A stretch of 64,000 nucleotides of DNA from Rhizopus arrhizus (lineage: Eukaryota > Mucoromycota > Mucoromycetes > Mucorales > Rhizopodaceae). Shown in pieces: positions 34,648 to 45,017 of this stretch. The notes under the pieces were generated by a model. That model did no database searches, was not told where the DNA came from, and saw only the letters and a program-made list of their open reading frames with translations. The stretch covers positions 930,001 to 994,000 of the forward strand of contig JAKZZE010000016.1 of NCBI GenBank assembly GCA_024220505.1. The letters are read 5' to 3'. Position numbers and translations under genes: made by a program. The first letter of the stretch is position 1. Each line of letters begins with the position of its first letter.

Positions 34648-36527
34648 TATCTATTTAGCTCTTTTGACTAAAGAAGAAAAAAGGGGTACAAAGAGAGAGA
34701 GGGGGGAGTTGTAAAGAAAAAGAGCGTAAAAAGAAGAAAAGAAGAAAAGCAAAAGGAACCAAAAGATTTTTGTACTTTTTTTTTTCCGCTGTCATTACCA
34801 AATTAGGTAAAGGCTACACAGAAAAAAAATTACCCACTTTTCAATGAAACATGTGCGAACTAAAGAAGCATAATTCACATGAATCTGGGAAATCACATAT
34901 TATCAAATACGAGTTAGAAATTTCAAATATATGATTCATCTACCACTTTTTATTTTTTAAAATAGTTTTTTTTTAAATTTCATTATTGATTTATGAAAAA
35001 AGCAAAGTGATTATGAATATAGAAGCTATAAATCAAGTATGACCCTGATTTATGATGATATAATCAAGATTTAACATCCAGGCAAATGATAGTAACAGGG
35101 CCAAGTAAAAATTACAGAAAAAAGCCGTCCGGGCCATGAAAAATTAATCATATTCCGACGTAACAAGGTGATTGTACATATCGTTTAGCCCGTTTTTTAA
35201 ACCTCCGTTCAACTCATTCTCAACCGTTCAAAGCATCCTTTTGATTACTCCCGAACTATTCAACAAATAGAATATGCCCTACACGCGTTTGGAATAAACA
35301 GACGCGTAAATAAATGAAAAACAAACAAGCAAAAAGATGAAATGCCGCAAATCCTTGTGTGAAACCACAACATGTGCCTCCATTTCCTCATTCAAAACCT
35401 TCTTTCCCCGCATATCCCTAAATAAATAGCCAAACAAAAGAAATTTTTTTTTTCTTTTTCGTATGTGACGAGATCAGCAAGAAAGTACAAGACTTGCGTA
35501 ATGTACCACTTTAGTATCATCACAGGGGAGGGGGGCCAAGGAGAGAAATAGAGAAGCGCACATCATCTGTTTACACGACCCCCCTTCGTAGCTTGTCTTT
35601 TATCATCTCACGGCCAATACGTAAACCCGGATTTTCTTTTTATCAATTTGTGTCACTTTATTGCGTATTTGAATTACAGCCATTACATGGCCCTTTCTAA
35701 ATTTATATCAATTTCATCCGCCTCAAATTTAAGCCGGATGGTGATACAAAGCTCAAGAACGGATGGATGTCAGCGTAGGAAAAAAAAAAAAAAAAAAAAA
35801 AGTAAAGGAAAGATTGGAGGATGAAAGCTGAAAAGTATAAATAGCTCTGTTCTTTCTTCTTTTTTTCTCTTTTTTGACTTGATCAAGAAGGGAGATGATG
35901 ATAAATTGATGTATAAAATCAATTTTCTCTAAAATTGAAGCCATGTTTCTATACGTTTCTTTTAGTCAAAAAGTCCTTTTTTTTTTCTTTTGACATCAGC
36001 CTAAGATTTCCTCTCTCTCTCTTTCTTTACCTGACTTGATGAAAATGGTTACAAATGAGTTATTCTGGACTACAATGTCTTGAATCCATCTATCATTCAG
36101 CACACTTTCTAAATCACCTCGTTTCCTGGGGGCCAGCCACAGCATCTGTGAGAGCATAAGCCATGATTGACGAGGGAATGATTCGATTTCCTTTAAAAGA
36201 GTGTCACAGACAGCGTCTTATTTTGAAACAAGTTATTTTCCAAGGGTCAACGTTTGCTTGGCCATGCAAAAAGTAAATGACAGTAACCAGGAACACAGAT
36301 TTGGTTTTCGACCGCTGTCATCAGCAGAATTGAATTGCTTTTGGGCGAAAGAAGGATTAAAGCCGCAGATGTCTTTGAATAAAATAAGTGAATGTATGAA
36401 AGAGATGATCTAAAGTCATAGAATCATGTTCTTGAATCACAGTCAAACATCCCGAAATCGGTCCTCTTTATTCCCCCCCCCCTTTTTTTTTCATCCAATT
36501 GCCTCACTGTTCAGTCTTGAGATCACG
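34648..36527. other. ACO1 promoter and long intergenic region
   Basis: About 1.9 kb. The part near 34680-34790 is purine-rich and probably holds the ACO1 5' UTR and promoter. A 22-base A tract lies at 35780-35801 and CT-repeats at 36011-36025. ORFs at 35753-35944, 36201-36413 and 36426-36623 lack motifs. No supported gene. Confidence 0.4.
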
Positions 36528-37130
36528 ATGAGCGATACCTACAGAATACGAACACCTTGTGATAGCCAGCAACCATTGATTTCTTCAGCTGGACCTCGTG
36601 TTGCTGACAGCGAGACTAAATAAATCACTGGATGCGTTGCTGGATGCTATCCAAAGCTTGAATCAGGTTGAGATGAGTGGGGATAGCGAGCTAATACAGA
36701 ACGCGGTCATCACCGGTTTCACACGACTCTTTGCTTTCTTTCTAGGTTGCTTTGCCCTCTCTTGTAAATCAAACAGATCCCACCGGCTCCTTTACCGACC
36801 GGTTTGTCTCACCGCAAACGATCACGTTGATCTGCACCGTCTCTTCTCTTGCCGCCTTGTCCATGACGCGCTTTGCTATCCTTTTTGAAAATCACTGGCA
36901 AACATCAGCAAACTTTGGTTGGTATGTCGATCTGCAGTGTATTTTCTTTGATAGAACAGTTTGCTTGAAGTATCCGTTTTTTTTTTTTTTTTTTTTTTTT
37001 TTTTTCTAAATATGAATGCGTAGGAGTGTCATTGTTGAAGATGAACTATTTAGGGATCGGACCGGCCGTCTTTATGTTTTGATGGGATCCATTCTTTGTG
37101 AGGAGGGCTTCACTTATATTTGGGCATGAA
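36528..37130 (+). pseudogene. Small membrane-protein gene with a frame break
   Basis: Coding-like blocks: ATG at 36528 (MSDTYRIRTPCDSQQPLIS) running to a TAA at 36621; then, in the +1 frame, LNKSLDALLDAIQSLNQ; after an in-frame intron (36673-36747) VALPSLVNQTDPTGSFTDRF and a hydrophobic span (TITLICTVSSLAALSMTRF); after a second intron containing a 29-base T tract, SVIVEDELFRDRTGRLYVLM and EEGFTYIWA then stop. Both introns keep frame and have good sites, so the 3' part is convincingly a gene. Only the first block is out of frame, by one base near ACTAAATAAA. Either the true first exon lies elsewhere or the gene is broken. Family not recognised. Confidence 0.45.
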
Positions 37131-38128
37131 TGACTTTTTTGAACGGTTGATCTGCTTACTGCTTTATTGTCTAGTGATTCAACTCTGTGTTATTGTTCAG
37201 TGATTTAACTCTGTGTTTATAATCAACCATTTGAGTGATACTCTTTGCGTCTAAGGAGCACAGTGTAGATGAATAAACAGGAGCATCTGTTTCTAAGCAT
37301 ACAAAGTATCCTGAATGTGTCTGCATTTTAATAATCACGTAAAAGAAAAACAATTCAATTTTTTATTTTTGGTTTATGAGATGACCAAGTTGTTGAACAT
37401 CACCAGCTCAAATCGTTGTTTAATCGGTTATTTATGTAGAGTGACATACAATCAAATATCAGTCTTTCTTTTAATAAGTAAATGTAATCTGTCTCATAAA
37501 TCAGTCTTGGCTTATTTAAATTCCTTTTATCAAAAACAATCCCTTTCTTTGGGATCACCCAATCTGTCTCTCATTCTCCCTTTTTCATGTAATAAAAAAA
37601 AATCCTGAGAAAAGTAAATGAGTCCTCCTTTCAAAATGAACCAACAGTGGTATTTACATGCAAGATAGAGTTTTCTTTTTTTTTAATAAACATCAGTTGT
37701 AATCTACAATGCATAATCCAAAATCATTCTAGAATTATTTGATACACAAATCATTCCTTATCCTCTCTCTCTCTCTCCTTCCACAAAACACATGTAAAAT
37801 AACGAATCAAGCACTCATCTCCTCTCTCTCTCTTTCATTCATTCATTCTCCCCTCCCCCTTTTTTTTTTCTTTGGGTATATTTTCGGGGAACATATCATT
37901 AAGGATCCGTTAAAAAGCATCCTCAACTTCCCTCGTGTTCTCCGGTAGATCAGGTTTTTTTTTTTTTTCCTAAGGATGCAAGTAAACGAGGCTTTTTATG
38001 CGTCATCCAATGTTTATTCCTTTTTTCTTTTTAAAAAAAAAAACCTATTTTTTTTTTAATTCCATGCTGTCTTTTCTTTTTTTTTTTTTTTTTCTTCTTC
38101 TCTCTTTTTTTATTTTATATAAAAAGAC
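37131..38128. other. Intergenic, pyrimidine-rich toward the end
   Basis: About 1 kb with CT microsatellites (37760-37780, 37818-37835) and several T runs, the last just before the UCH37-like start. No supported gene. The T/C-rich end is probably the promoter and 5' UTR of the next gene. Confidence 0.45.
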
Positions 38129-39602
38129 ATGACAAAGAATGAAAGTCCATTTTGGAAGTTGGTTGATTCTGATCCGGGTATGTTGTATAGTATTGGGTTT
38201 AATAATAAATTAACGTATTTGGATAGGGTTGTTTACACAGTTTTGCTTGAAAATAGGAGTTCGAAATGTTGAAGTGAAGAAAGTGAGTTTATTTGATCAG
38301 ACGTCTCTGAATGATTTAAGGCAAGTTTCATATTTTACAATTTGAATCATTCATAATTACACACATTCATAGACCTGTTTATGGCTGTGTCGTGTTCACT
38401 CGAAGCAAGACAATCTCATCAAAGAGCCATGTCGAAAATCACAACCTTTATTTTTCAAAACAGGTACAGGATAATAAGAGGAGATAAGAAAAGAAAGGGG
38501 AAAAAGAAAAGAAAGGATCTGACAAGGATTTTAGGTTCTTGATGAAACCTATTTATTGCACGGTCTAATTCACATCTTGCTTAACTGCGATCAGATTGAT
38601 ATTGGTGTTGATCTCAATCAATTCAAGCAACTGACAAATAATTCTAGTTCAGCAGTAAATAGAATCATTGTATCCCACACACAAAAAAAAACTAAACAAA
38701 TCTATAGCTCAAAGGTCAAATGCTCATAAAAAATCGTTTATTTAAAGATGCCTACCAAGACTTGCTAAGGTATAGATAACCTATCGTTCTGAACATGAAC
38801 TCATTCCCCATCTAGTTCAATACCGCAAACCGAAAAGAAATCCAGTGAAACATACCGTTCGATTGCCTACATCTTTTCTCAAGGAAAACTTTGGGAATTG
38901 GATGCTTTAAAGGATGGACCTTGTATCATTGAAAGATGCAGTGAAAAGAATTGGTTGGGATATTTACAAACAGAATTGTTGAAAAAATCTGAAGTGTAAA
39001 AAATAGCAAACTCTCTCTTTTTTTTTCTTTTTTTAAACAAGATTTTAGATATCAACCGATATCTGTTTGGGCTATTGTAGAAAACAGGAAATTGGTTTAC
39101 CAAAGAAAGTTGACTAGTAGATTATTCATGAAGCAAGAAATAGAGAAAATCCTGGATGATCATCAACCCAATTGGAGAGCGACAATGAGATTGTGGGAAG
39201 AGGAGTATAGATATGCATTAGAGAGTAATGTAAGTAAAAAGGGGGTGATTGATGCACTGTCATTGCAAAAGTTAAAATATCCCTTTTTAGGGCCGGCACA
39301 AAAGAGGCTTACTTTTATCAAAGAGATTGATGTCTTCTTCCTATCGTCACCTACCAACAAAAGAAGAACGGGGTGCTATCTATGATTTGTTTACAAGTCA
39401 GCATGAGAATCCGTTGGAAATTTGGCTGCAAATACATGATGACCTTTTGCGATCATATGAAAGCCTTGGCTTAGAGGATGAACAAGAGGAAATGCATGAA
39501 AAGGATTATACAAGAAGAAAGCATAACTACGTACCATTCATTAAATCATTTATAAAGGCCTTGTACGAAGAGGGTCATTTACATAATCAACTATCTTTAT
39601 GA
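38129..39602 (+). CDS. UCH37: UCH37/UCHL5-family protein lacking catalytic Cys and His
   Basis: Proteasome-associated UCH-family ubiquitin hydrolase by homology. Eight exons (38129-38177, 38227-38320, 38373-38463, 38535-38654, 38708-38769, 38816-38995, 39049-39229, 39291-39602) give 362 residues. Matches run along the whole fold: WKLVDSDPG, LNDLRPVYG, ILLNC, LWELDALKDGP, WAIVENRKLVYQRK and the ULD helix RRKHNYVPFIKSF. The active-site segment reads KQVLDETYLLHG, placing Tyr84 where human UCHL5 has Cys88, and SETYRSIAYI puts Arg153 at catalytic His164. Gln78 (oxyanion) and Asp168 are kept, and the Arg-to-Asp spacing of 15 equals the family's His-to-Asp spacing. The protein stops before the basic C-terminal tail that binds Rpn13. 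Intron 2 starts with GC (GCAAGT). Likely a catalytically dead family member. Confidence 0.88.
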
Positions 39603-39748
39603 GTTGTATTTTATTGAAATACATGTATATAATGCATATAAAAAGAGAACCCAATGTATATGACTATAGTACTTTATGCTATCACACATATTATCCCTTA
39701 TTTTTTTTTTTTTTTTTTTTTTTTTGTATGTACAAAAGAATAAAATAG
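39603..39748. other. Convergent 3' region with 25-base T tract
   Basis: The 146 bp between the UCH37-like and TMEM230 stop codons contain a T tract at 39701-39725. The two 3' UTRs probably overlap or abut here. Confidence 0.5.
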
Positions 39749-40252
39749 TTAATCCCAGTCAGGTATAAGTGAAAAGTCATACCCAGGATATTTATAATAT
39801 GCATAATATGCAATATATAAATGGTATGAGCCTATACACATCAATAAGTATACAAAGTCATAGCTCTACTTGTATAAATTACCTGGAATGAACATTATAC
39901 TGCCAAGTACAATAAATGGTGTACCTCTTGAAAGCCAATCCTATGTTTCAAGTTTTAATATCCTTTGTTGCCTATCTCTCTCATACTTTACTTCTGAAGT
40001 AATTGTTCCAACCTTGATTAATATACCAATCGCTAATATGCCACCCCCTGCTAAAAACAATAAAGTTGCTAAGCCAATTGCTTTCCAAGGAACTATACAT
40101 GATACAAAAAAGTCAATACACACTTATTTTTAATAAATAACAAGCTCACTTGGATGGTCATTCGATTCAAATTGTGCAGAAGTAAATCCTCTATCTTCCT
40201 GTAATTCAACAAAACGTCTTGATTTCGACTTTGGTTTTAAAGGATTACGCAT
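39749..40252 (-). CDS. TMEM230: TMEM230-family small membrane protein
   Basis: Two-span membrane protein of secretory and recycling vesicles in animals; function in fungi is not established. Four exons (40150-40252, 39992-40092, 39883-39940, 39749-39831) give 114 residues. After a basic, polar N-terminus (MRNPLKPKSKSRRFVEL) come IPWKAIGLATLLFLAGG with the first span, a short loop, GTPFIVLGSIMFIPG with the second span, and the family signature YHLYIAYYAYYKYPGYDF ending LIPDWD. Human TMEM230 has the same order (PYKAIALATVLFLIG, PGFYHLRIAYYA, IPDFDD) and 120 residues. All junctions keep frame. Confidence 0.88.
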
Positions 40253-41639
40253 TTAGTTTATAGAAAAAAAGAAAAAAAAAAAAAAGAAAAAAGAAAGAGA
40301 AAAATGAATTACTGCAAATTAAGCAAAAAAAAAAAAAGAGGGAAATTGGTTTACTCCGACTAGAACACAGAAAAGAAAGGATATACTTTCTAAACCACTA
40401 GAGCACTTGTAGCTTTAGTATCATGCTCTACCTGCTAAAAGAATGAAAAAGATTGGATGTACACGGACTGTACTGGATTCTCACTCGATCTTGGTGGCGG
40501 AGGGGGGTTTCTTTATAGTTTTTTTTGGCAATTATTTATTTTTCGATAAAAGCATGAATATCAAATAAAGACATGGCTTTTGAAACGACCCGTGTCTTCC
40601 TGCACGAGGCAAGTGTTCACCTCCACCTCAGTCATTCTCGAGATAAGTCCCAAGAAAGGTGAGCCTGCCCGAGTCTATCGTTCTTGGGAGAGCTTTGATG
40701 ACCCTCCTTGGAGTTATTTATGCTCAAGGAATAACCCACCTCTTCCTCGGGAAAGTCAATCACAGTAGCAGGAAAAGAAAAGCGGGTGATACTTTTGTTA
40801 TGACGACTGTCAGCATCGGAACAAGCACAGAGCACTATTTTGAGGAGGGGGAGCCATTTGGGAAACGTCATGGACGTTCTCGATCAAAAAAGAATATTGA
40901 AAGGAGCATTTCATTGTCATGGACAGTGTTCTTGTTCGTAAGCCTGACACTGTCAGAAACTGTAGAGAAGACAAAAGGCATCATCTGCTCATCTTTTCTC
41001 CTTATCCTTCTTGAGCCTGATCAAAGAGTTTTGGTCAAGGTGGTGTTGGGTGAGAAGGGAGAAACTTTTGACAGCAGAGATACTTTGAATCATGACATTG
41101 TGTTCAAAAGCTTAAAGGACTGTCAAGGATAGATTAGGCGCTCACTTTCATTCTCTGAACGCTGTTTAGCCTTGGAAGAAAGACTTGACTAAATTTTCAA
41201 AAAATAAAATCGAATTGTCAAAATCTGATGAAAATCCAGGATAATTTCATTTTCCATACTTACTTCAACAAACCGTCCTATAAATCTATGCAGGCGTTGA
41301 TGCTGAAATTATAAAGTCACTCGAGCCAGAAGCATTGATTGATTCAATAAAGAATGACTATTTTTTTTTTGTGATTGAGTAGCCCTTCACCGAAAGAACA
41401 GCTTTGTAAATTAAAGATGTACACTGAGGCCACTGGCTACGTTTCAATCATTTCTTTGGATACAAAATCCTCTTGTTTCTTGTAGTGAGCTGAATAAACA
41501 TAATCAGGAGCATAGCTTACTGCTTGGACTCTTTCAAAACCATAGCCTTACCCTTATACGTGTTTGGCTCTTGTTTCATGCGGAGAAAGAAAAGTGTTTA
41601 TTACAACAGAATGTTTTCTTTTTCTTCTTCTTTTGCACA
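40253..41639 (+). other. Intergenic with a possible unassigned gene
   Basis: Near TMEM230 there are A-rich tracts (40268-40337). From ATG at 40574 (MAFETTRVFLHEASVHLHL) a frame runs to a fair donor at 40659, and an open plus-strand frame continues through 41132 (EHYFEEGEPFGKRHGRSRSK, LLEPDQRVLVKVVLGEKGE). I could not build one convincing spliced product, and the long frame has no ATG start. It may be a rapidly evolving gene or chance. From 41133 to 41639 nothing is recognised apart from the ALG6 promoter. Confidence 0.25.
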
Positions 41640-43178
41640 ATGACCAAGGAAGCAGGAGCACCCACACTACCTTTGCTTGCCAGTAGCCCGATCAGACAGA
41701 CTTTACAACATCTCGTCCAGAATCACACATTATGGACTGCACCCATCATTATATTATTATTCGCCCTTTTTGTTCGTTGGTCAGTCGCTTTAAATCCTTA
41801 TTCAGGTAGATTCATTATTTTCATCACGCATTTATTTAATATTTCAAAAATAAAGGATACAACACACCACCAATGTATGGTGATTACGAAGCTCAGAGAC
41901 ACTGGATGGAGATTACTTTGCATTTACCTTTTTCAAAATGGTATACTTATGATTTGCAGTGGTGGGGACTTGACTATCCCCCTTTAACAGCTTATCACAG
42001 CTGGTTATGTGGATTGATGTAACAAACAAGAGAAATCAAAAGGAAAAAAAAAAAAAAAAAACTGATGCAATTCATGATAGAGGATCCAAGATCAATCCAG
42101 CTTGGTTCGCACTGGACGAATCCAGAGGGCTGGAATCAGCCGAAAGTAAATTATTCATGAGATCCACGGTCGTTGTTTCAGAGCTTTTGATCTACATACC
42201 TGCCGTGTTTGCGTTCTGTCAAACACTTTATGGGAATGCTTACTTTAAGAAGTACACCGCGACCGTGCTGATCCTGCTCCAGCCTGCGCTGATCCTGATT
42301 GACCACGGACATTTCCAGTAGGTTGTGTGGCTTGCTTCTGTCCGACTGACACTCTTTCTAGGTTCAATCACCTGATGCTCGGATTCACCCTCTGGGCGAT
42401 CAACTGCTTCTTCACGACCCATTTTGTCGCCGGCGCGTTCTTTTTCTGTGCCGCGCTGGGATTCAAGCAGATGGCACTCTATTATGCGCCTGCTGTCTTT
42501 GCCTTTCTCCTCGGCCGATGCTTTACAGAAAAAGCCGGCTGCTTGCTGTTCATCCAACTCGGCCTGGCGGTTCTTCTCAGCCTCGGTCTCTTGTTCTTGC
42601 CCTGGTTGGGTTCACTTCAGGACATCACCCAGGTCGTTCATCGTGTCTTTCCCGTGGCCCGTGGGCTTTATGAGGATAAGGTGGCCAATGTCTGGTGTGC
42701 TATCAATGTGGTGGTGAAACTTCGACAGATCCTAAGTCTCGAATCGACCGTTCGTCTCAGGTAGTTCACTCACCTTGCTCTATCTCACCCGGGCTCATCG
42801 ATTTGTTTTCTTAGTTTGCTGACGACACTGTTGGCCATCATCCCGACCGCAGTTCATCTTGGCATGCATCCCTCACGCAAAAGATTTCTTTATGCTCTCG
42901 TCAATACATCCCTCTCATTTTATTTATTTTCATTCCAAGTTCATGAAAAGTCAATCTTACTGCCCTTATTACCTGCTACGTTGCTTGTCATCGAAGAACC
43001 TACCGCGACTGCTTTGTTTGTCAACACGGCCATGTTCAGCATGTTTCCCTTACTGAAAAGAGAAGATTTGGTCTTGCCTTACTTTATCACAGTCATCATG
43101 TGGAATTGGCTTCTCAATGGTTTCAAATGGACTCAAAAGAATGCCATCGAGAGCTTCACTACCTTGGTATGATTTCCG

Positions 43179-43214
<36 letters not shown>

Positions 43215-43405
43215 ATCTGTATCTTTAGGCAGTTTATGGTCTCTTCATCTTGTGGCATCTATCAGAGGCGTTTGTGGAGCCACCTGCCAGTTTACCTGAT
43301 CTGTTTACTGTGCTCAATGTACTCATCAGTTGTGGCCTATTCACCGGTTTACATTTTTATTACCTTCATCGTCAATTCACTATCCAAAAGGTCAAAGCAG
43401 AATAA
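41640..43405 (+). CDS. ALG6: Dolichyl-P-Glc:Man9GlcNAc2-PP-dolichol glucosyltransferase Alg6
   Basis: ER-membrane enzyme that adds the first glucose to the lipid-linked oligosaccharide for N-glycosylation. Six exons (41640-41805, 41856-42018, 42081-42317, 42362-42760, 42815-43166, 43229-43405). After a short cytosolic N-terminus and first span, the luminal ALG6/ALG8 signature appears: [20 protein letters not shown], then [18 protein letters not shown], with the catalytic acidic residues expected of GT-C enzymes. Many spans follow ([43 protein letters not shown]). [11 protein letters not shown] is typical of the family. The first signature favours ALG6 over ALG8. Intron 5 contains a 30-base T tract. 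Stop is only 88 bp before the next gene. Confidence 0.93.
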
Positions 43406-43436
43406 AACACCGACGCATAGTACCCACCCATTTTTG

Positions 43437-43438
<2 letters not shown>

Positions 43439-43477
<39 letters not shown>
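43439..43477. repeat. 39-base T tract between ALG6 and ketoacyl synthase
   Basis: The 88-bp gap between the ALG6 stop and the next ATG is almost half poly-T. Similar tracts precede EMP24 (22689-22719) and sit inside ALG6 intron 5 (43181-43210). Confidence 0.9.
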
Positions 43478-43493
43478 CTTTGTTAATCAATTG

Positions 43494-45008
43494 ATGCGTC
43501 GTGTAGTCGTTACCGGTCTAGGTCTTGTCACTCCTCTTGGGGTGGGTGTCAAGACAACTTGGAAAAACTTGCTTGAAGGACAGTGTGGGATTGTTTCTTT
43601 AGGTGAAGGATTTGAAAGTTTACCTGTGAGAATTGCTGCCAAAGTACCAGAAGGATCTCTTGAACATGGCCAATTCACTTCGAGCGAATGGCTTGATAGA
43701 GGTGTAAATAACTTGCTGTATAAGAGTGACATATAAAACGTACTGAAACATGGATTAGGACGATCGTATCATGGCAAAATTTACGCAGTATGCCATTGCA
43801 GCAGCCCGTCAAGCACTGGATGATGCTGATTGGAAACCTAAAGACGTTCAGGAAAAAGAAAGAACAGTAAGTAGACATGGATCAGGATCGAATGGACTGT
43901 TTTGCTGAAACAAAAAAGGGTGTTTGTATAGGTTCAGGTATGGGTAGTTTAGAGGATATTATTGATACTTCAAATGCTTATAATAAAGGAGTATGAGACA
44001 TGAATACCCAACAGACGGTTTACTGATCACTGTCTATGCTAGGGATTTAAAAAGGTATCTCCTTTGTTTGTTCCAAGGATTCTAATCAATATGGCTGCTG
44101 GACATCTTACGATGAAATATGGATTTCAAGGTCCTAACCATGCTGTATCCACCGCATGTACGACAGGAGCCCATGCTATAGGTGATGCTATGCGGTTCAT
44201 ACAATACAATGATGCGGATGTCATGATCGCAGGTGGTACGGAGGCGTCCATCCACCCGTTGGCCATCGCAGGATTTGCAAGGTAGGCAAGCGTAAGGAAG
44301 GAACGAGGGCTGACGTCTTCACAGGGCAAAATCACTTGCAGCTGGCTTTGAGGACAGACCCAAGGAGGCCTCTCGACCGTTTGATAGAGACCGCTGTGGG
44401 TTCGTGATGGGCGAAGGTGCAGGCATGGTTGTCTTGGAAGAATACGAACATGCCAAGAAAAGAGGCGCAAAGATCTATGCAGAGTTGAAAGGCTATGGAC
44501 TGTCGGGCGATGCGCATCACATGACAACACCCCCAGCGAATGGTGAAGGGGCTGCGCTTTCGATGCGACGGGCCCTTCGAGCCGCTGGGCTGACACCGGC
44601 CGATGTGGATTACGTGAATGCGCATGCGACAGGTACCCCTGTAGGTGATGTGGCTGAGAACAGGGCCATTAAATCCATTTTTGATGGATACTGGAACAAG
44701 GTGAGCGTGTCGTCCACAAAGGGTGCCACAGGTCATTTGCTGGGTGCTGCTGGCTCTGTAGAAGCTATTTTCACGATTCTGTCTGTTTATAAAGTAAGCA
44801 AGAGAGAGGATGAAGGATGTCGTTTTGCTCATTCTTTATTTAGAATTTACTTCCTCCTACTTTAAATTTGCGTAATACAAGTGATCAAGAAGAGTTCAAT
44901 CTGAATTATGTACCCTTGGTCGCTCAAGAAAAGGAAGTGAGGAGCGCGATGACAAACAGTTTTGGATTTGGTGGTACGAATGCCACACTTTGTTTTACAA
45001 AACTTTAA
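43494..45008 (+). CDS. CEM1: Mitochondrial beta-ketoacyl-ACP synthase (KAS II type)
   Basis: Condensing enzyme of the mitochondrial type II fatty-acid pathway, which supplies octanoyl for lipoate. Several exons, the first 43494-43703 and the second starting at 43759. The thiolase fold is complete: [15 protein letters not shown] at the start; the active Cys in [14 protein letters not shown]; the His pair in [11 protein letters not shown] and [11 protein letters not shown] (with Lys just before); and [14 protein letters not shown] at the end. Roughly 420 residues, the size of FabF/OXSM. No clear mitochondrial presequence precedes RRVVVTGLG, as the ATG directly abuts the conserved start; import would need an internal signal or an upstream exon. 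It follows ALG6 at 88 bp and converges on NIPSNAP with 9 bp between stops. Confidence 0.93.
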
Positions 45009-45017
45009 ATTTTATTT

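Noticed and set aside
36528..36630. Antizyme-like +1 frameshift
   Set aside because: The short first ORF and +1 continuation recall antizyme, but the downstream protein has no antizyme domain and the stop context (AAA TAA) is not the known shift site.
38535..38654. Oxyanion Gln loss in the UCH37-like protein
   Set aside because: At first the Gln two residues after the nucleophile seemed lost (His). Counting against UCHL1/UCHL5 shows the oxyanion Gln is six residues before the nucleophile and is retained as Gln78.
40659..41132. 157-codon plus-strand ORF
   Set aside because: No ATG at its start and no recognisable domain. Kept only as a note in the intergenic entry because part of it could be an exon.
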